Source: Ignavibacteriota bacterium (GTDB lineage Bacteria > Bacteroidota > Ignavibacteria > Palsa-1295). Taken from it: a stretch of DNA of 64,000 nt. The notes below the pieces were generated by a model. That model worked only from the letters and a program-made list of their open reading frames with translations, searched no databases and was not told where the DNA came from. Positions 1 through 7,989 of the stretch are shown here, piece after piece; within the stretch, counting starts at the first letter, position 1; the number at the start of each line of letters is the position of its first letter. The position numbers and the translations under genes are program-made. The stretch is taken from the NCBI GenBank assembly GCA_003151825.1, contig PLYO01000014.1:1-64000 (forward strand). Direction: 5' to 3'.

Positions 1-360
1 GGAAATCAAACCGTGAGCGGAACCCTCGGCGTAACGGGAGCAACTACACTTGCCGGACTCACGGCCGGAACGACCACACTCGGCAACACCACGACGGGAA
101 CCCTTGCCGCCTCCACGGGAACATTTTCCGGAGCCGTCTCGACCACCGGCCTGACTAACACGGGAACCCTGACCGAAACGGGAAATCAAACCGTGAGCGG
201 CACCCTCGGTGTATCCGGCGCGACGACACTCGCGGGTCTTACGGCTGGCACGACAACCCTCGGCAACACCACGACGGGAACCCTCGCCGCCTCGACGGGA
301 ACATTTTCCGGAGCCGTCTCCACCACCGGCCTGACTAACAACGGCACCCTGACCGAAACG
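1..360 (+). repeat. 180-bp tandem DNA repeat inside the surface gene
   Basis: Bases 1-180 and 181-360 are nearly the same sequence and encode the same 60-residue unit (TLTETG..TVSGTLGV...TTLAGLTAG). A shorter related copy lies near 1270-1390. The period is a multiple of three, so gain or loss of a unit keeps the frame. The array probably continues upstream of the window. Confidence 0.9.
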
Positions 361-2943
361 GGAAGTCAGACCGTAAGCGGCAATCTTAGTGTTACCGGCA
401 CAACAACGTTCGGAAGCAAGATCGCGGTCGCGGACACCCTCACTTGCACTACGATCGTGACGACGAACGCCATCGTCCCGAGCACCGATACGGCAATTTC
501 TCTTGGCAGTCTTCAGCATCGGTTTAGGGATTTGTATCTGGGGCCAAATTCCTTAGTGATGGGATCGGGCGTAGATCAGACGCAATTTTCCGTGGGATCG
601 ACCGGCTTAATAATCAATCAAAGCAATGCTTCCTCAACAGGTTCAACGGTTATATCGGCATCGGGGGACGTATCCTCGACCTCGCTGACGTCCGGCATTA
701 TCACGTCCGGAAATTCCATCGTAGTCGATGGCGTTGATATACCTCGTTCAATATTGGGCGACCTGACCACTGTCATTTCGACAAGTTCCGGAGACATCCT
801 GATCGACCCGGCGGGCAATGTCGGCATCGGGATTAGTTATGGAACCTCGCCGGCCTACCTGCTCGATGTCAACGGCACGCTGCACGCGGCCGGCAGCGCA
901 ACGCTCAGCGGAAACACGAGCATCGATGCCAGCCCGAGCACGGCCGGAACGGTCACCATCGGTAATGCGACGAGCACGACCAATATATATGGCACGGTAA
1001 GTTTTGTGGCGCCGCCGACCCTTCCGCTTCCACGGAATAAATTGTATATCGGCAATGCCTCGGGCAATGCGGTGGCATACGCGGCTTCGAATAACTCCGT
1101 GCTGGTAACGGATGCTTCGGCTAACGGCGGCCTGCCCCAGTGGGCGACGACGCTTCCTGCAAATTTGACTATCCCGACGGCCACTATTACGGGCGGCTCG
1201 ATTAACGGGACGCCGGTTGGCGCGACTACTCCGAGCACAGGCAAGTTCACGACGGGAGCTTTTTCCGGCGCGGTCTCGACAACGGGCCTGACCAACACAG
1301 GCACCCTGACCAACACAGGCACCCTCACCGAAACAGGCAATCAGACCGTGAGCGGAACCCTCGGCGTCACGGGCGTGACGACGCTCGCGAATCTTACGCT
1401 CACCAACCCGCTCACAGTCACTAATGGCGGCACGGGAACGGCCACGGCATTTACACTCGGCTCGGTTGTGGTTGCGGGCGCGAGCGGCGTTTATGCGCAG
1501 GACAACGCAAACTTCTTTTGGAGTGCTGCAAACCACGAACTCGGTATCGGCACGACTTCTCCGATTACACAGCTCGATGTGGCCGGGAAAGTCGCTTCGT
1601 CGGTTTTGGGAACGGTTTCAACCGGTTCGGGCACCAGTCCTTTTAGCGTATATGTCAGTGGCAGGTATGCCTACATGGCGAATGAGGGTACCAGCACCCT
1701 CGGCGTATTCGATGTCTCGAACCCCACATCGCCGGTCGCCGTAGGATCGGTTTCGACAGGTGCGGGCACCAATCCCACAGGCGTGTATGTCAGCGGCCGA
1801 TACGCTTATGTGGCGAATATAAGTAGCAACACCCTCGGTGTCTTCGATGTCTCGAACCCTGCATCGCCGGTGAGCGTAGGATCGGTTTCGACCGGTGCGG
1901 GCACCAATCCTTTTACCATATATGTCAGTGGCAGATACGCATACACGGCGAATGTAAGCACCAACACCCTCGGCATCTTCGATGTCTCGAATCCCACATC
2001 GCCGGTCGCCGTAGGATCGGTTTCGACCGGTGCAAACACCAGTCCCTATGGCATATATGTCAGTGGCAGATATGCTTACGTGACAAATTGGGTTACCAGC
2101 ACTCTTGGCATATTCGATATCTCGAACCCTGCATCGCCGGTGAGTGTGGGATCGGTTTCGACGGGCACCAGCCCCATAGGCATATACGTCAGCGGCAGAT
2201 ATGCCTACGTGACGAATAGGGGTAGCAACACCCTCGGCGTCTTCGATGTCTCGAATCCCGCATCGCCGGTCGCCGTAGGATCGGTTTCGACCGGTACGGG
2301 CAGTCTGCCTCGCGGCTTATATGTCGGTGGTAGGTACGCATACACCGCGAATCAGGGTAACAACACCCTCGGCATATTCGATGTCTCGAATCCCGCATCG
2401 CCAGTGAACGTAGGAACGGTTTCGACCGGTACGGGTACCAGTCCTTTTAGTTTATACGTCAGCGGCAGATACGCATACACGGCGAATGATGCTAATAGCA
2501 CCTTAACCGCGATCGATCTTGGAGGCACATATTCCCAGTCCTTGGAAGCAGGCAGCACGGAGACCGGGCAACTTCAGGTGCGCAACGATATGCAGGTCGG
2601 AGGCGAAATCGCCGCGCGTGGCGGGGTAACTGCCACAACGGGTAATTTTAGCGGCAGCCTTTCGACGGCGGGCAGTATATCGACCGGTGGTCACGTCATT
2701 GTAACATCGAGCGGGACGGCGGCCTCATCCAACTCTGGCGTGACCGTAACGGATCAGCCCATCTTTATTATCACGGCGGGCGCTTCTTCCACGTTTGCGC
2801 TTACCATGCCTGCAAGCCCCGCGACGGGGGATGTGATTGTGGTAATCAATCAGTCCTCGCAGACTGCCACGTATAGTACCACTGCGAGCGTCCCCCCGCT
2901 TGGCTCGCGTACATTTTATTATAATGGCTCGGCCTGGCAATAG
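1..2943 (+). CDS. Repetitive surface/adhesin-like protein with 7-bladed propeller (5' partial)
   Basis: The frame is open from base 1, so the gene begins upstream of the window. The first part is low-complexity Thr/Gly/Ser sequence built of 60-residue units (180-bp DNA repeats at 1-180 and 181-360, with a partial copy near 1300-1390). A stretch typical of bacterial tail-fibre-like surface proteins follows (motif GIGTTSP then LDVAGK, near 1547-1590). From 1609 to about 2526 there are seven 45-residue repeats of the pattern GSVSTG..YVSGRYAY..N..LGVFDVSNP..PV. This matches LVIVD/YVTN-type propeller blades, and seven copies fit a closed propeller. A Ser/Thr-rich tail ends in SAWQ. No S74 endosialidase chaperone or T9SS tail is visible. 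It is probably exported and binds a surface ligand; ligand and exact family are unknown. Confidence 0.8.
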   Translation, partial: GNQTVSGTLGVTGATTLAGLTAGTTTLGNTTTGTLAASTGTFSGAVSTTGLTNTGTLTETGNQTVSGTLGVSGATTLAGLTAGTTTLGNTTTGTLAASTGTFSGAVSTTGLTNNGTLTETGSQTVSGNLSVTGTTTFGSKIAVADTLTCTTIVTTNAIVPSTDTAISLGSLQHRFRDLYLGPNSLVMGSGVDQTQFSVGSTGLIINQSNASSTGSTVISASGDVSSTSLTSGIITSGNSIVVDGVDIPRSILGDLTTVISTSSGDILIDPAGNVGIGISYGTSPAYLLDVNGTLHAAGSATLSGNTSIDASPSTAGTVTIGNATSTTNIYGTVSFVAPPTLPLPRNKLYIGNASGNAVAYAASNNSVLVTDASANGGLPQWATTLPANLTIPTATITGGSINGTPVGATTPSTGKFTTGAFSGAVSTTGLTNTGTLTNTGTLTETGNQTVSGTLGVTGVTTLANLTLTNPLTVTNGGTGTATAFTLGSVVVAGASGVYAQDNANFFWSAANHELGIGTTSPITQLDVAGKVASSVLGTVSTGSGTSPFSVYVSGRYAYMANEGTSTLGVFDVSNPTSPVAVGSVSTGAGTNPTGVYVSGRYAYVANISSNTLGVFDVSNPASPVSVGSVSTGAGTNPFTIYVSGRYAYTANVSTNTLGIFDVSNPTSPVAVGSVSTGANTSPYGIYVSGRYAYVTNWVTSTLGIFDISNPASPVSVGSVSTGTSPIGIYVSGRYAYVTNRGSNTLGVFDVSNPASPVAVGSVSTGTGSLPRGLYVGGRYAYTANQGNNTLGIFDVSNPASPVNVGTVSTGTGTSPFSLYVSGRYAYTANDANSTLTAIDLGGTYSQSLEAGSTETGQLQVRNDMQVGGEIAARGGVTATTGNFSGSLSTAGSISTGGHVIVTSSGTAASSNSGVTVTDQPIFIITAGASSTFALTMPASPATGDVIVVINQSSQTATYSTTASVPPLGSRTFYYNGSAWQ
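1609..2526 (+). repeat. Seven 135-bp repeats encoding a beta-propeller
   Basis: Seven successive units of about 135 bp each encode one 45-residue LVIVD-like blade. Unit five is two codons shorter. DNA identity between units is high, pointing to recent duplication or gene conversion within the array. Confidence 0.85.
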
Positions 2944-3025
2944 GGTGTGACCGGTAAATTTCTTTCCCGCAGCCTGCGAACGGCCATCGCGCCCGATGCG
3001 TTTTGCGGCACAGGACTTTTTTGAA

Positions 3026-6000
3026 ATGCCTGCGCCCAACGAGCTACGATTATTCCTCTCTTCCACGTTCATCGACTTTCAGGGTGAGCGGGATTATCTG
3101 TCCAAGAAAGTCTTCCCCGGGCTTCGCCGGCTCTGCCGTGAACGCGGAGTAGAATTCACCGAAATCGACCTTCGCTGGGGGTTGACGGATGAAGATGCCG
3201 AGCAGGGGCGCATACTCGGAACGTGTTTTGAAGAGGTTGACAATTGCCGTCCCTTTTTCATTGGTCTGCTTGGCGAGCGATACGGCTGGGTTCCGCCGAT
3301 CGAAGAACTAATGAAGAACCCCGAGCTTCGCAACCAGCATCCGTGGCTCGAAGCAGCCATGGAGCAAGGCCCAAGCGCGACCGAACTGGAGTTCCGGCAT
3401 GGGTTTCTGAATCACGGCTTTGGCGAAACAAAACCGCTTGTCTATTTCCGATCTCCCGCTGCTTCCTCGCTGGTGGATGCCTCCTCCACCGAAGACCCAC
3501 GATTAACGCGCCTGAAAGAGGAAGTGACCGCAAGCTTGGGAAGCGTTCCCGTATTTCACTCGCCGGCGGAACTCGGAACGCTTATCGAGCACGACCTCAC
3601 GGCGCTCATCGAGCGCCATTGGCCGGCATCGGAGAAAGTGTCCTGGATCGATGAGGAGCGTGCCGGTCACGCGGCCTTCGCGCAGTCGCGCAGAAAGGGT
3701 TACGTCGCAAATCCGTCGCTGGTCGATACCATGAATGCGCATCTCGAACAACCGCAATCCGTGTTGATCCTTACGGGAGAATCGGGTTCCGGTAAAAGTT
3801 CCCTACTTGCCCATTGGGCGGAAAGCCTCCGGAACCGGGATTCGAATCTCTTCATCATCGAACATTACGTCGGCGTGACGGCCGCAAGCACCGACCCGGA
3901 TACGCTCATGCGCCGGATCGTCACGGAGATTCGGGACCGAACCCACTCGGAGGATCCCATTCCCCCGTCCTCTGCCGAACTGGCACAATCGTTCCCTTCG
4001 TGGCTGGGCCGCATTTCGGAAGAACGGATGGTGATTCTTATCGACGCCATCAATCAGTTCAACATGGAGGGCCGTTTTCTGATTTGGCTCCCCGATCATG
4101 TGTCGAGCAATGTGAAATGGGTGATCTCCTCGACCGAAAGCGAAGCGCTCCAGCGCGTTCGCGACCACGCCCGCGCGACAGGCCATGCGTGGCCGGAAGT
4201 GGCGGTCAAACCCATCACACTGCCGGAGCGCCGAAGAGTGCTGCGCACGTTCCTCGCGGGATTTCAAAAAAAGCTCGACCAGAAGCAGGAAGACAAAATT
4301 GTCAAGAACAAGAAATCTTCGAGTCCGCTCTTTCTGCGGACGCTCTTAGAAGAACTGCGCCTTCAGGGAAAGCACGAATCGCTCGACCGCTTTATCAAGC
4401 ATTATCTTGCGTCCTCCGATATTCCCGATTTATTTTCGAGAATTTTGGAGCGAATCGAGCAGGATTATGGCGCGGAAGAAGTCCGCGCGCTCCTTACGCG
4501 GATATGGGCCGCGCCGCACGGACTTGCGGAATCGGAAATCATCGAATCGAGCCAACTGGATCGCGCGGGGCTGTCGCTCCTGCTTCACGCGTTCGATTAT
4601 CACCTGATTCGTCTGCAGGGGCGACTCAGCTTTTTCCACGATCATCTAAGGCAGGCCGTCGAAGGGCGCTATCTCGATACGACTCCGAAAAAACAGGAAG
4701 CGTGGGTAGAGCTTGCATCGTATTTCGGAAGCGCGGAAGCATCCTCGATCAAGGCGCTATCCCAGCCCTGGCTGTGGCGACGGGCCGAGCGATGGCAGCA
4801 ACTCAAGCTCTCGCTGCTCGATGTGACGCTCCTGCCATACCTGACGGAAGGCTCCCGGTCCTACGATCTGCTCGGGTATTGGCTCACGCTGGAAAAGCAG
4901 GCACAAGAGAACGCGAACGACTCCCAGGAAAATGGCGCGGCCCATCGTGTCAAGTGGAATATCGATGTCGTCGCGGAGTATGAATCTGCAATCGCAAACA
5001 ACGCTTCCGCGCTCGATGCCTGGATGGAGCGCGACATGCTCTATGCCCTGGGACTATTCTTTCGCAACGCGGGATGGCACGCGGGCGCCGTTTCGATGGC
5101 CACCAAAGCTCTCGCGCTGTATGAAACTAAAGATGGCCACATTGATGACCGCTCCTCCCCTGACACGCTCGCTCAAAAAACCGATCTCCTCTTAGAACTC
5201 GGAAAGGCGTATCTCGATCTGGGCGATTTGAAAAATGCTTCCACAACGCTCAAAAAAGCAATGGAGCTGCAAAGCGGAGACGAAACGAACTTCACCACCC
5301 GGCAAATAAACGTCAGGAACGAATATGCACGGCTTCTGATGGACGAGGGCAAGTATCCAGAGGCGGAAAGCATAGCACGGGTCACCTTGAAGGCGGCGAT
5401 CGAGCGGTTCGGGCCGAAGGATTCCACCGCTCAGAACGAAATGAGGCGCCTTGCGGAGATTCTGGAATTCGAAGCCAAGTACCCTGAGGCCGAATTGCTC
5501 TATCGCGAGGTGCTAAAAAGCATCGAAGCCACGCTCGGGCCGGAAAGCCTCGATGCCGGGTACTACCTGAACCAACTTGCGGAATTCCTTCGGCGCATCG
5601 GAGGCGATTACGAAGAAGCGCTGCAGCTCTTCGAGCGTGCGGTCGCGATCGTCGAAAGCCGGCTCGGGGGAATGCATCCCGATCTCGCAATCCTGCTCAG
5701 CAACTTCGCAATATTGCATTCCAAGAATGGCAATTGGGAGCAAGCGGAGCCACTCTTATTACGAAGTCTTGCAATCAGCGAAACAGCGCACGGGCCGGAA
5801 CATCCAAAAACTGCTCTGAGCCTGAATAACTATGCCGCTATGCTCTACCGGCAAGGCAAGTACGATCTGGCCGAAAGCCCCTACCGGCGAGCGCTCGAAA
5901 TTCAATGCAAAGTGCTGGGAGAAGACCACCAGTACACAGCGTCCAGTTTTACCAATCTGGGAGACGTGCTTCGGCGGCAAGGAAACTATCAGGAAGCTGA

Positions 6001-6397
6001 AGAATGCTACGCAAGGGCGCTTAAAATTCGGCTGGCAACCCTCGGCCCGATGCATGATGTAACCGGCGGGGCGCTCGGAGCCTATGGCCAGTTAATGAGA
6101 CTCAAAGGAGATCTCCCAGCTGCCGAAGACCTCCTGATCCGTTCTTACGCCGCGAGAAAGCATAGCCTCGGTCCCGAACATCATCACACAAATTTTACCG
6201 CCCTTGTACTTACCCTGATTCTGCTGGAACAATCGAAAGCCGAAAGCGCGCAAAGCATTGTAAATGAGGTGCTTCAATCAGTTAGCTCGGAGAAGGCTGT
6301 GGTCATTGCAAATGAGGTGCTAAACTTATTAGGCGAAGATCGGGCTATCGAGGATGGGATTATGCAAAAGTTGATAAATTTGGTCAAGGTGGTTTAA
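3026..6397 (+). CDS. DUF4062 - STAND NTPase - TPR protein
   Basis: A protein of about 1123 residues. The N-terminal 100 residues form a DUF4062 domain (LRLFLSSTF near the start, then RWGLT and GERYGW). A P-loop NTPase follows, with Walker A GESGSGKSS at about residue 250 and Walker B MVILIDAINQF at about 333, so it belongs to the STAND/NACHT-like ATPases. From about residue 700 onward there are kinesin-light-chain-type TPRs (repeated A..Y..AE.LY..AL pattern with LG..H). The order matches nephrocystin-3-like signalling proteins. Such STAND proteins usually oligomerise after ligand sensing by the repeats; sensor and effector roles here are inferred. I prefer ATG 3026, which puts DUF4062 at the N-terminus as usual; ATG 2996 is also in frame. 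No other defence gene is adjacent. Confidence 0.85.
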   Translation: MPAPNELRLFLSSTFIDFQGERDYLSKKVFPGLRRLCRERGVEFTEIDLRWGLTDEDAEQGRILGTCFEEVDNCRPFFIGLLGERYGWVPPIEELMKNPELRNQHPWLEAAMEQGPSATELEFRHGFLNHGFGETKPLVYFRSPAASSLVDASSTEDPRLTRLKEEVTASLGSVPVFHSPAELGTLIEHDLTALIERHWPASEKVSWIDEERAGHAAFAQSRRKGYVANPSLVDTMNAHLEQPQSVLILTGESGSGKSSLLAHWAESLRNRDSNLFIIEHYVGVTAASTDPDTLMRRIVTEIRDRTHSEDPIPPSSAELAQSFPSWLGRISEERMVILIDAINQFNMEGRFLIWLPDHVSSNVKWVISSTESEALQRVRDHARATGHAWPEVAVKPITLPERRRVLRTFLAGFQKKLDQKQEDKIVKNKKSSSPLFLRTLLEELRLQGKHESLDRFIKHYLASSDIPDLFSRILERIEQDYGAEEVRALLTRIWAAPHGLAESEIIESSQLDRAGLSLLLHAFDYHLIRLQGRLSFFHDHLRQAVEGRYLDTTPKKQEAWVELASYFGSAEASSIKALSQPWLWRRAERWQQLKLSLLDVTLLPYLTEGSRSYDLLGYWLTLEKQAQENANDSQENGAAHRVKWNIDVVAEYESAIANNASALDAWMERDMLYALGLFFRNAGWHAGAVSMATKALALYETKDGHIDDRSSPDTLAQKTDLLLELGKAYLDLGDLKNASTTLKKAMELQSGDETNFTTRQINVRNEYARLLMDEGKYPEAESIARVTLKAAIERFGPKDSTAQNEMRRLAEILEFEAKYPEAELLYREVLKSIEATLGPESLDAGYYLNQLAEFLRRIGGDYEEALQLFERAVAIVESRLGGMHPDLAILLSNFAILHSKNGNWEQAEPLLLRSLAISETAHGPEHPKTALSLNNYAAMLYRQGKYDLAESPYRRALEIQCKVLGEDHQYTASSFTNLGDVLRRQGNYQEAEECYARALKIRLATLGPMHDVTGGALGAYGQLMRLKGDLPAAEDLLIRSYAARKHSLGPEHHHTNFTALVLTLILLEQSKAESAQSIVNEVLQSVSSEKAVVIANEVLNLLGEDRAIEDGIMQKLINLVKVV

Positions 6398-6486
6398 GAA
6401 AATTTCTCGAAAATCCATCAAAATGGATGAAAAACGCATATTCTGAATAGCATTCTATAAGACACCTATTTTTTCTCTAAAAATAC

Positions 6487-6517
6487 TTGCATTCGTCCTA
6501 AAAATGTTGTATCTTTG
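6487..6517 (+). promoter_or_regulatory. Bacteroidetes-type promoter
   Basis: TTG at 6487-6489, a 20-nt spacer, then TATCTTTG at 6510-6517. This matches the -33 TTG / -7 TAnnTTTG consensus of Bacteroidetes primary sigma factors. The only gene downstream on this strand is the 32-codon ORF at 6676, which leaves a leader of roughly 150 nt. Confidence 0.7.
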
Positions 6518-6675
6518 CATTGAAGCTCGTCGAGGGTTTGCCCCTGAGACGTGCCGTAGTAGTTAGTTTGATATTTTTAGTTTAGTTCTGCCGGGAAGAA
6601 AATTTGCCGGGACTCATCCCACACGAGTCCTCAATCTTCAACCCCGCATGAATTGCCACATGAAAGGGAAATATT

Positions 6676-6774
6676 ATGTTTGGACGCCCCGAAATTTCCA
6701 CGGGAAGACTGTTCGTGGAAATTGCCTCATTGCTGACGGTTATCGTCACGCTATCATCCATCGTGCTTAAATAA
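6676..6774 (+). CDS. Small single-span membrane protein, 32 aa
   Basis: An ATG ORF of 32 codons with an AGGGAAA purine run a few bases before the start. The peptide begins MFGRPEISTG and continues as one hydrophobic stretch (about residues 12-31, rich in Leu/Val/Ile) ending in Lys, so a single transmembrane helix is likely. It lies behind a well-formed promoter with a long leader and ends 3 bp before the convergent obg stop codon. I do not recognise a family. It could be a small membrane protein, a type I toxin-like peptide or a leader peptide; the choice cannot be made from this sequence. Confidence 0.5.
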   Translation: MFGRPEISTGRLFVEIASLLTVIVTLSSIVLK

Positions 6775-6776
6775 CT

Positions 6777-7814
6777 TTACTCGCCGCGAGCGAGCGGCGT
6801 ATTGCGCAGAGCATCCCAGAGCGATCGCACGAGCACTTCGATATTTTCGCCGGAAACGGCGCTGATAACGAGCGGCTTTTGCTTATCGATGCGCATGCGT
6901 TTGCTTGCTTTTAGCGAATCCTCGTCCATCGCATCCGATTTCGTGATGGCGACGATGCGCGGCTTCCCGAGCAGCGCGGGATTAAATTTCCCAAGTTCTT
7001 GCGAGAGCGTCTTGAACGCCTCGCGAGGGACGGGATCGCTTGCCGTGCCATCGAGCAAAAAAAGGAGCACACGGCTTCGCTCGATGTGCCGGAGAAATTG
7101 CAGCCCAAGTCCCTTCCCCGCGCTCGCGCCTTCGATAAGACCCGGAATATCCGCGACCACGAAGGACTTATGCTCTTCCGGCGCTTGCACGATGCCCAAA
7201 TTCGGCACAAGCGTTGTGAACGGGTAATCGGCGATTTTTGGCCGCGCCGCTGAGATGCGCGAGATGAGCGTCGATTTCCCTGCATTCGGAAATCCGACGA
7301 GCGCGACATCGGCCAGCAGTTTTAGTTCCAGCTCGACATCGAATGCTTCGCCCGGCTTGCCATTCGTCTGTTTGCGCGGAGCCTGGTTCGTCGCCGATTT
7401 AAATTCGGCATTGCCTAACCCTCCCTTGCCGCCGCGCGCGACAAGCAGGCGCTCATGCGGTTTGGTCAAATCGGCAATGACCCGCGTGGGGGGGGTATCT
7501 TGCCCGCCTTCCGTGGCGATCTCACGAACGATCGTTCCCACCGGTACGCGGACGATCATGTCCTCCCCGCTTTTGCCGGTGCAAAGTTTTCCCGCGCCTT
7601 TTCCACCATCCTCGCCTTTATGGGTGCGGCGATAACGGAAATCGAGCAGTGTGCCAAGCTCGGGATCGGCCTCGAAATAGACGCTCCCCCCATGACCGCC
7701 ATTGCCGCCATCGGGTCCGCCTTTGGGTACGTATTTCTCGCGCCGCCACGAGACGACGCCATCGCCGCCCGTGCCGGCTTCGATACGAATTTTAGCTTCG
7801 TCAATAAAAAACAT
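6777..7814 (-). CDS. obg: GTPase Obg/CgtA
   Basis: A 345-residue Obg GTPase, involved in late 50S ribosome assembly and stress control. The glycine-rich Obg fold occupies residues 1-158 (GTGGDG, GGPDGGNGGHGG). The G domain follows, with the P-loop GFPNAGKS at 174-181, the G3 motif DIPGLIEGA and TKSD. The variable C-terminal OCT domain of some Firmicutes proteins is absent, as is usual for short Obg proteins. The start codon lies only 3 bp from a 42-bp inverted repeat (7818-7982), so its mRNA leader would carry a very stable hairpin. Confidence 0.97.
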   Translation of the reverse strand: MFFIDEAKIRIEAGTGGDGVVSWRREKYVPKGGPDGGNGGHGGSVYFEADPELGTLLDFRYRRTHKGEDGGKGAGKLCTGKSGEDMIVRVPVGTIVREIATEGGQDTPPTRVIADLTKPHERLLVARGGKGGLGNAEFKSATNQAPRKQTNGKPGEAFDVELELKLLADVALVGFPNAGKSTLISRISAARPKIADYPFTTLVPNLGIVQAPEEHKSFVVADIPGLIEGASAGKGLGLQFLRHIERSRVLLFLLDGTASDPVPREAFKTLSQELGKFNPALLGKPRIVAITKSDAMDEDSLKASKRMRIDKQKPLVISAVSGENIEVLVRSLWDALRNTPLARGE

Positions 7815-7817
7815 AAA

Positions 7818-7982
7818 AACCTAGATTACGCGGATGTAAGCGGATTACGCGGACGATTTAAGAGGATTATCCTGAATTCGAATGGTTCAAACACAATTTC
7901 GGGTAATAAATCCAATTTTTCCGATTAACCCAAAATCCAAAAATCGTCCGCGTAATCCGCTTACATCCGCGTAATCCAGGTT
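7818..7982. repeat. Long inverted repeat, GGATTACGCGG family
   Basis: Arms 7818-7859 and 7941-7982 (42 nt each) are complementary except for one position, with an 81-nt AT-rich spacer. Each arm contains two direct copies of a GGATTACGCGG-like motif. The element fills the gap between obg and the gene ending at 7990. A second, shorter member of the same family lies at 57525-57618. Confidence 0.9.
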
Positions 7983-7989
7983 CTGCCCC

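Noticed and set aside
1-360. CRISPR-like periodic repeat
   Set aside because: The period is 180 bp and translates cleanly in one frame as a protein repeat.
748-1536. Long minus-strand frame across the surface gene
   Set aside because: Arg- and Ala-rich translation produced by the GC-rich repeats, with no start context or motif.
3814-4983. 389-codon frame overlapping the STAND protein in another frame
   Set aside because: Overlaps the P-loop domain entirely and has the Arg/Pro-rich composition of an off-frame translation.
6409-6430. Terminator after the STAND gene
   Set aside because: TCCAT caaa ATGGA gives only a 5-bp stem and is not followed by a T run.
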